In this document: positions 43,566-51,821 of the stretch, in pieces
Position numbering within the stretch: the first letter of the stretch is position 1
Layout: every line of letters starts with the position of its first letter
Origin: Alentia gelatinosa
Lineage: Eukaryota; Annelida; Polychaeta; Phyllodocida; Polynoidae
NCBI GenBank assembly: GCA_950022655.1
Contig: OX465580.1
Coordinates: 5,255,122 to 5,319,121, forward strand
DNA: 64,000 nucleotides
Reading direction: 5' to 3'
The notes under the pieces: model-generated
Database searches by the model: none
What the model was told of the DNA's origin: nothing
What the model saw: the letters and a program-made list of their open reading frames with translations, nothing else
Made by a program: the position numbers and the translations under genes

Positions 43566-44419
43566 CCCGAGGGGAGCATAAAATTTGTATAAAAATGAAA
43601 AGACCTATTCCTATATACCTATGGCTGTACACTCACGCTTACACCACGTTCTGGGGGGTGGAGTAACTTATGGATACTACCCAAGGTTGCCGTATACTAC
43701 TCAAGGTTGCCGTATACTACCCAAGGTTGCCGTATACTACCCAAGGTTGACATTTAGACCAATCAGAGTGACTCTTACAAAATTCATATGAAAAGCGCAG
43801 TGGGGAGTAACCATAAAAAGTCAAGTTACTCGATAAGGTTGGATCTGGCTTCAGGTTTGATGGTGGATGAGCAAATAACGCTAATTATCGTTATTAAACC
43901 ACATTTGAAGGTATATAGGAATAGGGAAACCAAGTACCAGTGAAAGGAAGTCAAAATTACTCGGTAAGGCTTGGAAAAATTACTGCCCGCGGCCAAGGCC
44001 TTGGGCAGTAATTTTTCCAAGCCTTACCTCGTAACTTTGACTTCCTTTCACCGGAACTTATTTTCCCTCTATTCCTAGCTTCTTCAGAAAGAGCCCTGTT
44101 TATCGTGGAATGTTGATATGGAACAAATTGGAAGGAAATTTGCAGCGTAGTAATGTTGGTGTATTCAAAAAAGAGATAAAGAATCTGCTGTATGACAAAT
44201 GATCGGATCACATGTTTGTACTGGTATACCAATTATCATCTAATTTCATATCAATCATCATCACCCAGCCTATTAGGCTTGTAAATACCTGTATTTTCTG
44301 TATCGGAATTGTTGATGACTAAACAATATGTACGACGGTAATAGAGGTGTATGTTACCTGCTCATGCAGATGTCACCTAAGCTTTTTTGGCAACAATAAA
44401 AAAAAGGAAAAAAAAAAGA
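43566..44419 (+). repeat. Composite insertion relative to 58967 copy
   Basis: The sequence before (AGATTAAATGATCAACAAAG) and after (GCTTACTGTTGTTGACCAG) is contiguous at 58967-59010, so 854 bases are extra here. Contents: a TACTACCCAAGGTTGCCG short array, a foldback hairpin (43908-44077) and a LINE 3' end. Confidence 0.6.
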
Positions 44420-44420
44420 A
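44083..44420 (+). pseudogene. 5'-truncated LINE 3' end with A-rich tail
   Basis: Frame 44083-44202 reads FRKSPVYRGMLIWNKLEGNL, then VGVFKKEIKNLLYDK and stop, the typical last motif (RG-x-x-x-WN-x-L ... FK-x-x-(I/L)K) of non-LTR reverse transcriptases. It is followed by ~200 bases and an A-rich end (44395-44420). Confidence 0.65.
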
Positions 44421-44952
44421 GCTTACTGTTGTTGACCAGTTTGGGTCATTTTCTTAATGTGAAGTTCCTGTGATTGGCTACTCAGTGGCAATACAACGTA
44501 CAGTAAAACCCCGCATAGGGAAACACCATCCATTCCGGGCCAAATCTGGCTGCTTATGCAGGGTGTCAGCTTAGGCGGTGAGCGCTTACGCGGGGTTTTC
44601 AAGTTGTCCTCTGGTCCAATGTATATATTTTTTTTCAGAACTTTTATTTCGCTGTCAACATGTCACGTGATTACATAGTATCATTGTACAGCTCAGAAGA
44701 TCTTTCTGCATCGTTCTGTTTTCAAGAAAAATCACTCACAAGGTATTTTTTTTTAGTCTTCCTTAAGTAGGCCGTTTGTTGACAGCAAAATCGGGGTGGT
44801 TATCAAGTCTTGTATGGCTTGATTTTCATAACCTGCCCCACTCCAGGATGGGGTAACAGTTGAGACGGGAGGCATACATACATCCATCATTAATCTCCCT
44901 GATTTCTTAGGACTTAGACTTGCTAAGGGCATTACAACAACTCAGAGCTCTA

Positions 44953-45295
44953 TCCATAGACCCTATTGAGGTATCCCGTAATTCAGTCTGTTGACAAGTT
45001 CCGGGTTTCGCTGATTACCGACGTAGTGTAGTGATAGACCCCCTACCCATAAGCCAGAATTAATGCAGTTTAACGGTTTTCAGACATCCTCAAATTGAAA
45101 TTCTGATGTCAGAAATGCAAATTTCAGCTATTTCTACATGGAAATCCGAAATTATATTCAGTTTCTCCAATTATAAATCAGAAAACTGTAGTTCATTTTG
45201 TCGTAGTGTGCCAAGTCTATCGGGAGCGGAACTTTGCTTTACCCGGGGCGATAATCAGGAGTTTAGTAACCTCTGGAGGCTCTATAGTTGGTTCA
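44953..45295 (+). repeat. Dispersed ~340-bp repeat, copy 4 of 4
   Basis: Starts near ACCCTATTGAGGTATCCCG and ends near TAACCTCTGGAGGCTCTATA. Confidence 0.7.
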
Positions 45296-45406
45296 ATCCA
45301 CTATACATGTATCAAAAGTATACAGAGTACGACAATGGACCATCATTTTTACGAAAACAGATAAAGTTTGTTTGGGTAACAGACCCTTTTGCCCATTTTA
45401 TAAGAA

Positions 45407-45719
45407 CAGGGACCTGTTTCACTAGTCTCGCGACATGTCTGTGACACCATACATACATTGGGTTTGTCTAGTTTCGTGACACCACAAGTAGCTGCCTTTA
45501 GGAAATACAGACCCCAAACATATGAATTAGACAAATCTAGACACATCATGGACCTGTTTCACTAGTTTTGTGACAAAAGTGTTAGACAGACAGGAAAAGC
45601 GGCACCAACAGTGCAAGCAAGAACGGGAAAAACGAAGTCTAATGTCTAGTTCTTATGAAACCGGACACATCATCTAGACGCCATCTAGACATGTCACTGA
45701 CTAGTGAAAGAGGTCCCTG
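45407..45719. repeat. MITE with CAGGGACCTGTTTCACTAG ends
   Basis: 313 bases with inverted ends (the right end reads ACTAGTGAAAGAGGTCCCTG). The ends begin CAGGG as in hAT elements, but I see no 8-base duplication. An inverted copy is at about 62822-63088. Confidence 0.65.
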
Positions 45720-45829
45720 GTAAGTATAGCACAGGTCATTTGGTGGGAATACTGCTCATCATGTTCATCTTTGTAAGTTGTTTAAAAGATTTGTAGGTCT
45801 CTGTGTTCCTGTTTGCTGGGGTCAGACTA

Positions 45830-46000
45830 TTCCACTTTAGTATGTAAGAGGGCCCCTCCATTCCGAGCCAAAGTGGCCGCTTACACATGCTTTTCAAGTT
45901 TCCTCCGGGCCAATATTGAAGTGTTATACACCGATATGTAGGGGAGACAGAGGAGATGGGATATCTGAAATCAATTTTCAGTGTCTTAATTGGGTCAGAA
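45830..46000 (+). repeat. Dispersed repeat, partner of 60060-60225
   Basis: Shares TCCGAGCCAAAGTG, CTTTTCAAGTTTCCTCCGGG and GATATGTAGGGGAGACAGAG. Confidence 0.55.
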
Positions 46001-46389
46001 GCTATTAAACGTTGAATTACAAAATGTAAATGAATATAATCACAAACATTCATAAAAAACACAAATTAATCTATCTTTGCACGGACCTATAAGTAGTATA
46101 CATAGCTGTATAGACCACAGAATCAATTGTTTAAAATCAGTCATGCGTGGTGCTCCGCAGATTGTTCTTTCGTTTGTTTATTGCCCAATCTATTGTCTTT
46201 TGGTCGAGGTTGTTTGTATTATGAGCATACCGTGCCGGGAAGTCTGCGCCGGGTCACCTTAAGGGATTATCTCGGGTATTGTTCGCGTTCAGCGGAGCGT
46301 GGTGCTCCGCAGGGGCAAACATTGTGCTCCGCAGGGGTAAACACGGCCGAGCACACATTTCGGGGCGGCTCGAGCTGCGGGGTAAACAC

Positions 46390-46495
46390 GTCTCGGAGGG
46401 GTGCGGTGTTTGCCGTTCGTAATTAGTTTAGGGAAACCTGTGTGTGGCAAACACGTCCTTTGATATAAAATGTTGACCGATCGTAATTAGAAGGT
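46390..46495. repeat. Inverted partners of the left-end iterons
   Basis: GACCGATCGTAATTAG (about 46477-46492) and GTTCGTAATTAG (about 46422-46433) are reverse-complement relatives of the CTAATTACGATCGGT motif in the 98-bp repeats at 46698-46889. GTGCTCCGCAGGGG(C/T)AAACA occurs twice at about 46300-46345. Confidence 0.5.
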
Positions 46496-46697
46496 GGAGT
46501 GGAAGAAACCTCCATACATGTATGTATGTATGTATGTATGTATGTATTGACTGATTGACATTAGCCCTGATCACCCTGTTCAATAATACAGCCGAGTGAG
46601 TTCGACCATACTCCGGTAGAGCGGCAGTGCGGTACAGTACAGTACATTAGGATAGTTCCCACACGATCCGCCAGGGCTGCACCACTAGATGTGAGCG

Positions 46698-46889
46698 GGA
46701 TCGCTCGCGGGACTGAGGGGTTTCGAAGAGCGGTGTCAGCTATGTGGGCACCACGTGCCGCTAGCTAATTACGATCGGTAAACACGGTAAACACCGGATC
46801 GCTCGCGGGACTGAGGGGTTTCGAAGAGCGGTGCCAGCTATGTGCGCACACCAACGTGCCGCTAGCTAATTACGATCGGTAAACACAGT
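46698..46889. repeat. Two 98-bp direct repeats near the element's left end
   Basis: Each unit runs from GGATCGCTCGCGGGACTGAG to CTAATTACGATCGGTAAACA. They may be terminal-repeat or origin-proximal iterons; a function is not shown. Confidence 0.75.
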
Positions 46890-46901
46890 ATTCATCTCTA
46901 A

Positions 46902-46998
46902 GAGTAAAAGAAGAAGAAGAAGAACAAGAACAAGAACAAGAACAAGAAGAAGAAGAAGAAGAAGAACAAGAAGAAGAACAAGAAGAAGAAACAAGAGG
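46902..46998. repeat. GAA/GAACAA microsatellite before the ATPase start
   Basis: (AAGAAG)n with (AAGAAC)n interruptions ending three bases before the ATG at 47002. It forms the leader of the first left-arm gene. Confidence 0.9.
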
Positions 46999-47001
46999 AA
47001 C

Positions 47002-47685
47002 ATGGCTGAAATTGTAAAGGAGATTACGAGGAATGAACTTTTACTGAAACCGGCATCTACCTTATGTATAAGTGGTCCGTCTAAGTGCGGTAAAACATTT
47101 TTTGTTATGAATATACTAAAGAGGAGACGTGTGATGTATCAAAATGGTAATTACCCTAAAAAAGTTCTGTTCTGTTACTCGGTTTATCAAAGAGTGTATG
47201 AGGAAATAAGAAGTGAGATTGACGATATAGAATTTCACGAAGGACTACCTAATTTACATACTATAAACTCTTTTGTTAATAATGAGCATTGCCTGATTGT
47301 ACTCGACGATCTTATGAAAGAAGTAGTCAACACTTTAGAGATACAGAAACTGTTTACGGTGGGGTCACATCATATGGGAATCAGCGTATATTTTATATCA
47401 CAGAACATTTTTGAGGCAGGGCGACATGCGCGTACAATCTCTCTCAATACAGAGTATAATGCGATATTTAAAAACCCTAGAGATGGAGGACAGGTATCAA
47501 CTATTGCTAGACAAATGGGGAAACAGTTTTCTTCAGCTATAGTTGAAGCTTATAATGATATTACTCAGAAGACACCGTATGGATACCTATTTCTGGATAT
47601 GACTCAAGGGTGTGAAGACGGGTACAGGATTAGAACGAGGATATTTCCTGAGGAGTGCTGCATCGTGTATAAAGTGAGGAACTAG
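47002..47685 (+). CDS. Genome-packaging ATPase (FtsK/HerA-like, A32 type)
   Basis: A 227-residue P-loop ATPase expected to drive viral DNA into capsids. Walker A is GPSKCGKT at residues 25-32. Walker B is LIVLDD at 98-103, followed by the helix DLMKE. The strand and polar residue GISVYFISQN (about 125-134) resembles a sensor element. Size and order match the packaging ATPases of Mavericks/Polintons and related adeno-like elements. It is the first gene of the left arm; its stop lies 23 bases before the next ATG. I rate it an FtsK/HerA-clade ATPase rather than a helicase because of its short length and capsid-gene neighbours. Confidence 0.88.
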   Translation: MAEIVKEITRNELLLKPASTLCISGPSKCGKTFFVMNILKRRRVMYQNGNYPKKVLFCYSVYQRVYEEIRSEIDDIEFHEGLPNLHTINSFVNNEHCLIVLDDLMKEVVNTLEIQKLFTVGSHHMGISVYFISQNIFEAGRHARTISLNTEYNAIFKNPRDGGQVSTIARQMGKQFSSAIVEAYNDITQKTPYGYLFLDMTQGCEDGYRIRTRIFPEECCIVYKVRN

Positions 47686-47708
47686 TGAATATTGAACGTA
47701 GTTTCACC

Positions 47709-48032
47709 ATGGGAAGGGTAGATTCTACCATATATTTCCTAAGGTTTATTGCATCCACTACATCTATAAAGCAGCGACAGTGTGTGCTACGAACAGCGTC
47801 AAGGGAACAGATTCTTGCTATAGCTGAGATAGTTATCAATGTATTGAAAGGAATCGTGAACGTGAGTCAAAACACTTTGAGAGTATTGAAGGCATACAAG
47901 AAAACTCTACGCATAGTAGGTACAATAGGAGAAAACAAATTAGCCTGGATCAAACGTAGAGTAGCTGTAGTGAAAGCTGCTAAAGCTATAGCTCTACTTC
48001 TAAGAGAATTTAGTTATATCTGGAGGAAATAG
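47709..48032 (+). CDS. Small basic protein (possible core/pX-like)
   Basis: 107 residues from ATG 47709. The open frame extends upstream to 47685, but that codon is GTG, so I chose the first ATG (MGRVDSTIYFLRF). A helical middle (REQILAIAEIVINVLKGIV) precedes a Lys/Arg-rich segment with KAYKKTLRI and WIKRRVAVVKAAKA. Similar short basic helical proteins recur beside the ATPase or capsid genes in animal Maverick-like elements and have been compared with adenovirus core peptides; the link here is from memory of that pattern, not from alignment. Likely virion-associated DNA-binding protein. Confidence 0.55.
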   Translation: MGRVDSTIYFLRFIASTTSIKQRQCVLRTASREQILAIAEIVINVLKGIVNVSQNTLRVLKAYKKTLRIVGTIGENKLAWIKRRVAVVKAAKAIALLLREFSYIWRK

Positions 48033-48038
48033 AATATT

Positions 48039-48632
48039 ATGAGTTATACGGATAAATTGATTGTTGTACCGAAAGTATTCTTTGAGAAACTGAAACACTC
48101 ATATGAAATAAGCATGAAGGAAAAACAGGAGGCTGAGTTGATAAAAGAAAAATCCTCCACACACCAACCACACTCGCAACAGAAAAGAGACAGCGGAACA
48201 GATTCTGATACTGATGCAGTTTCAGATACAGATACAGGTACAGGTTCAGACACAGGTACAGACACAGATACTGGTACCCGTTATCCTCATCTCCCAGTAC
48301 CTCCTAAAGAATACTTGAAGTCTTACAGGAAGAAAATAAAGAGTAAGAAAACTATGACTGGTGGTTCAATCCCGACGAAACGAGTACACTACGAGGACTC
48401 AGCAGACAGTGGAACAGATGAGAGAGAGCACACCCCTCAGAAGTTGAAACGACAGAGAAGAGCATATGGTGAAGAATTGAAAGGTATTCTTAAAAGAGAG
48501 GTTACGAAGGATAAGGAGAAGAAGAAGAAGAAAAAGAAGGAGAAGAATCCTCATTCACGGTCATTGTCACCATTACCATCACCATCAACTCCATTACCAA
48601 AATCACTTCCTGAAGGTTGGGTTGAAATATAA
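48039..48632 (+). CDS. Charged low-complexity protein, unknown function
   Basis: 197 residues, not recognised. The N-terminus is DKLIVVPKVFFEKLKHSYEI (about 5-24), possibly a helix. An Asp/Thr/Gly/Ser repeat region follows (about 50-80, TDTGTGSDTGTDTDTGT). Then comes a basic region with two nuclear-localisation-like clusters (YRKKIKSKK; KDKEKKKKKKKEK) and a Ser/Pro tail ending GWVEI. It follows the small basic protein by six bases and precedes the integrase by one base, so it is certainly part of the left-arm gene block. It could be a virion core or nuclear accessory protein. Confidence 0.6.
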   Translation: MSYTDKLIVVPKVFFEKLKHSYEISMKEKQEAELIKEKSSTHQPHSQQKRDSGTDSDTDAVSDTDTGTGSDTGTDTDTGTRYPHLPVPPKEYLKSYRKKIKSKKTMTGGSIPTKRVHYEDSADSGTDEREHTPQKLKRQRRAYGEELKGILKREVTKDKEKKKKKKKEKNPHSRSLSPLPSPSTPLPKSLPEGWVEI

Positions 48633-48633
48633 T

Positions 48634-49848
48634 ATGGCAAGTAAAGAACATAGTCTCCATAAATTAATTGAAGAGCTAAGCAGTGTTTCGACAAAGGTGA
48701 ATCCTGAAGTAGAAAAAGCTGTAAAAGAATCCTACTTGAACCCTTCGGAACCTGGGAGCTATTCAGGTGTACAGAAGGTTAGTGCTAGTGCTGGTAAGAA
48801 GTTACCACTATACTCGAAAAATGCTATACAGAAGGGAACCGAGAGAGTTTTATTAGCCAACCCAACGTATGCTTTACATGTACAACCTCAAGAACATTTT
48901 ATAAGATCACGTGTGACTAGTGCCGGTATAAATTACATGTTTGATGCAGATCTTATGAACCTGTATCCGTTTGCTAGATATAATAAGGGGTGTAAATATG
49001 TTTTACTAGTTATTGATATTTTCAGTAGGTATGCATTCACACAAGCGGTGAAATCGAAACATAATACCCACGTTGTACCAGCTATGGAACTGATTCTGAA
49101 AGAACGACGATGCAGAAAAATGAGAACCGATGCAGGAGGGGAGTTTATAAATGCTGAGATGAAAAAACTATACTCTAAATATAAAGTGAAACATTTTATA
49201 GCGTATAATGACGGTAAGGCTTCATATGCTGAGAGATGTATAAGAACGATAAAAGGTAAGATTACGAAATACATGATTGCTAACAACACATATAGATGGG
49301 TGGATGTGTTAGCAAAGATTACTCACTCCTATAATAATACTGTGCACTCAAGTATAGATGTGGAGCCATCTAACGTCAACTTAAAGAATGAGAAGGAAAT
49401 TTTTGTGAGACAGTATGAAGCTTTGACGCGTAAGGAAATGAAGAAGGCTGCGTTGAGATCAGCGGAGTTACGTAGGAGAGTACAAATAGATATCGGTGAA
49501 TATGTACATTTAGCCAAGATAAAACCACCCTTTGCTAAAGACTACGACTTAAAATGGACTGGTGAAATATTTCAAGTGTACAGTTCAACAGTGCGTGACG
49601 GTATTAGAGTGTATTTTGTTAGAGACTTACAAGGTGAGGAAGTTAAGGGTGCTTTCTACATACATCAGATTCGGAAGGCTCGCATAACGGAGGATGAACT
49701 CTATCAGTATGAAAAGGTTTTGAAAAGGAAAACAATTCGTGGTAAGAGGTATTACTTTATTAAGTGGGCTCATTATCCTGAAAAATTCAATGAATGGATT
49801 GATCATAAATTGTATAGGAAATTGAGGAAGCGCATCACAGTGAAATGA
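48634..49848 (+). CDS. Retroviral-type integrase with C-terminal chromodomain
   Basis: 404 residues from ATG 48634 (the frame starts upstream at TTG, so ATG MASKEHSLHK was chosen). The rve-family DDE core has Asp106 (FDADLMNLY), Asp166 (MRTDAGGEF) and Glu200 (SYAERCIRT), a D-x59-D-x33-E spacing. Residues 280-350 resemble the SH3-like C-terminal segment (DYDLKWTGEIFQV). A chromodomain-like module follows at about 356-395 (YEKVLKRKTIRG, YYFIKWAHYP). The enzyme would join element ends to host DNA; the chromodomain could steer it to particular chromatin. I did not see a zinc-binding HHCC N-terminus. Confidence 0.95.
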   Translation: MASKEHSLHKLIEELSSVSTKVNPEVEKAVKESYLNPSEPGSYSGVQKVSASAGKKLPLYSKNAIQKGTERVLLANPTYALHVQPQEHFIRSRVTSAGINYMFDADLMNLYPFARYNKGCKYVLLVIDIFSRYAFTQAVKSKHNTHVVPAMELILKERRCRKMRTDAGGEFINAEMKKLYSKYKVKHFIAYNDGKASYAERCIRTIKGKITKYMIANNTYRWVDVLAKITHSYNNTVHSSIDVEPSNVNLKNEKEIFVRQYEALTRKEMKKAALRSAELRRRVQIDIGEYVHLAKIKPPFAKDYDLKWTGEIFQVYSSTVRDGIRVYFVRDLQGEEVKGAFYIHQIRKARITEDELYQYEKVLKRKTIRGKRYYFIKWAHYPEKFNEWIDHKLYRKLRKRITVK

Positions 49849-49894
49849 TAATGATATAGTACTGATGAATACTAGATGAACAACTGATACTACA

Positions 49895-50374
49895 ATGTTT
49901 ATATACTTAAAAAGTTCAGACAGTTTATCATATTTTCCTGGAAACACTATTGTGAAATTCACGGTGAAGCTACCTCAGAGAGTGACATTGCAAGGAGCAA
50001 ATTGGGTGTGTGGTATTCACGATTTGAGTATATATAATTTAGAGGAAACAGAGGTACGATCATTCTACATGATATGTGATATACTTGATTACACATTAAC
50101 AGGTTGTGGAAAAGCTCAGGTGTTAACTAGACTGCCAAACAGAAGTGTTACAAATAAAGGTTATAATGTTAATTTCAGGCCCGTGAGGTATATGTATGTG
50201 AAAGTATCAGATTTTACAGATATTACTATTACACTAAAAGGTGATGAGTTGAACCAGTTAAAACTGTGTGAAATAATACATACTGATCCGTTACAAAAGG
50301 TGAACCCTGTACTATACTGTACTTTACATTTTAAACAGTTACACAATGGAAAGGGAAAAGTATGCAATGCTTAA
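49895..50374 (+). CDS. Candidate penton (single jelly-roll minor capsid) protein
   Basis: 159 residues. The beginning (MFIYLKSSDSLSYFPGNTIV, then FTVKLPQRVTLQGANWVCG) has the pattern of the minor capsid protein in Maverick-like elements: a strand, PxN, F-x-V-x-L-P, then a W-x-V/C-x-G-I strand. The rest is beta-rich. Position between integrase and major capsid also fits. In Polintons such a protein forms the five-fold vertex. Its last four codons overlap the next gene by 29 bases in another frame. Identification rests on pattern and context; a structure prediction would settle it. Confidence 0.6.
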   Translation: MFIYLKSSDSLSYFPGNTIVKFTVKLPQRVTLQGANWVCGIHDLSIYNLEETEVRSFYMICDILDYTLTGCGKAQVLTRLPNRSVTNKGYNVNFRPVRYMYVKVSDFTDITITLKGDELNQLKLCEIIHTDPLQKVNPVLYCTLHFKQLHNGKGKVCNA

Positions 50375-50849
50375 GGCTGATGACCTTACTAGGATATTTA
50401 CATTGAACACATCTAACACTGATTCAATTAAATTATGTACAGTTAATCACAAACATCATCTTGTTAGATCACGTAAATTTGGTAATGGTCGTGACAGGTT
50501 GTTAATTGTTAATTACGGTAATCAGAACAAACCAAAGCCTTGTTCTACCTCTACCTGTGATTTCTCGTCACACATAACACAGGTCACAGAACAAGCAAAG
50601 TCATCACTATCTGTGGAAAACAAACAGGAGCGGTCTCCTGACAGTGAACTTAAGGGTATACCGGTGACGTCAGTGGAAGGTATACCCTTTAAGAATGAGC
50701 ATACTGTCCCACACCCACCACTTATGCAAAGTCCTCCTACAGGTAAACGCAAACACACACGATCACCTGATATTAAGTCGGAAGGTAAACCTTTCAAGAA
50801 AAGGAAAAGTGTAAGGAAGCGGTACGTCTTAAAGGATATACTCTCGTGA
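50346..50849 (+). CDS. Unrecognised basic protein
   Basis: 167 residues from ATG 50346, or 160 from the in-frame ATG at 50367, which would overlap the previous stop as ATGCTTAA. The N-terminal ~60 residues are mixed alpha/beta; the rest is Ser/Pro/Lys-rich, with repeated GKPFKKRK/GIPFKNE-like and LKGIPVT/VEGIPF motifs and a basic C-terminal cluster (KRKSVRKRYVLKD). This suggests a nuclear or nucleic-acid-associated accessory protein. No family recognised. Confidence 0.5.
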   Translation: MEREKYAMLKADDLTRIFTLNTSNTDSIKLCTVNHKHHLVRSRKFGNGRDRLLIVNYGNQNKPKPCSTSTCDFSSHITQVTEQAKSSLSVENKQERSPDSELKGIPVTSVEGIPFKNEHTVPHPPLMQSPPTGKRKHTRSPDIKSEGKPFKKRKSVRKRYVLKDILS

Positions 50850-50852
50850 AGT

Positions 50853-51770
50853 ATGGAACGTGATGGATACAGGGAAAATCTAAGACGTATATTTTTATCT
50901 GGTGTTAAGGTATTTATAATCAATTTCTGTCTGGTTTTATTGAAACTGTGCAGAAAGATATCTGAGCTGATTAATACCAAAACCTCTAACAGAAGTGGAG
51001 GATATAACAACTTTAACAGTCATCATCATCATCAACAGCAACAACAACCACATCAAGTTTTGTATGAATCACACCCAGAGGATGATAATACTGGTGATGA
51101 TGACGATACTGATGATAACTATAATAATGAAGAAAGAGGTAAATATTATCCTCGAAAAAGTTTACACTCAGGATTGATTCCCATTCCTCTTCCTCGAGTC
51201 ACAATACCAACAAATACGGAAATGAAGAGGGTGACCTCACTACCTGAAATACATTCGGGGTCATCACTAACGACAACTAGTTTCTCCACACCAGTGTATC
51301 GCAAGTTAATGACTACACTGCATCCAACGTTACCAACACAGACAGTTAAAACGGATACAGGAGAAAAAGAAGAAGAGGAGGAAGAAGAAGAAGAAGAAGA
51401 AGAAGAAGAAGACGGAGACATTGACCAAGTACTAGACTGTTCTAGGAAATCTATCACCAACAATTATCTACCGGTAATAACAACTGTAAAGACACAAAAG
51501 AAAGAAGAGGAAGAGGAAGGAGGAAAAGGGAAAAGTGAATATACAACCCTCTATCTACCTCGAAAAGTGTATGTGAAAGGTCTAGATAAGTGTGCGAGTT
51601 ATAAATGTACTTTGAATAGTAATTGTTCACTCGATAGGTTTTCCCTGTATGTGAATTGCGGTAGCTACGATTCTATACCAGACAGAGACGGTAAAGAAGA
51701 AGAAGAAGAAGAAGAAGAAGAAGAAGAAGAAGAAGAAGAAGAAGGGAAGGAGAAAGAGAAGAAGGAATAG
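50853..51770 (+). CDS. Acidic protein with N-terminal hydrophobic helix and poly-Glu tracts
   Basis: 305 residues, not recognised. One hydrophobic segment near the N-terminus (VFIINFCLVLLKLC, about 20-33) could be a membrane anchor or signal anchor. Next come His/Gln runs, an Asp-rich stretch, Ser/Thr/Pro-rich central sequence, a poly-Glu tract (about 172-187), a short cysteine-containing segment (CASYKCTLNSNCSLDRF, VNCGS; about 245-275), and a second poly-Glu/Lys tail to the stop. Microsatellite (GAA)n slippage clearly shapes the acidic tracts. It starts three bases after the previous stop and is 51 bases before the capsid gene. Confidence 0.55.
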   Translation: MERDGYRENLRRIFLSGVKVFIINFCLVLLKLCRKISELINTKTSNRSGGYNNFNSHHHHQQQQQPHQVLYESHPEDDNTGDDDDTDDNYNNEERGKYYPRKSLHSGLIPIPLPRVTIPTNTEMKRVTSLPEIHSGSSLTTTSFSTPVYRKLMTTLHPTLPTQTVKTDTGEKEEEEEEEEEEEEEEDGDIDQVLDCSRKSITNNYLPVITTVKTQKKEEEEEGGKGKSEYTTLYLPRKVYVKGLDKCASYKCTLNSNCSLDRFSLYVNCGSYDSIPDRDGKEEEEEEEEEEEEEEEEGKEKEKKE

Positions 51771-51821
51771 AAAAGGAGAAGAAAAAAGTGTAATAAGGAC
51801 CTTCTACATTTTTAAAAGAAA

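Noticed and set aside
51146..51463. Poly-Ser and poly-Leu antisense frames opposite the poly-Glu gene (also 51673-51948)
   Set aside because: Shadows of the (GAA)n tracts on the coding strand.
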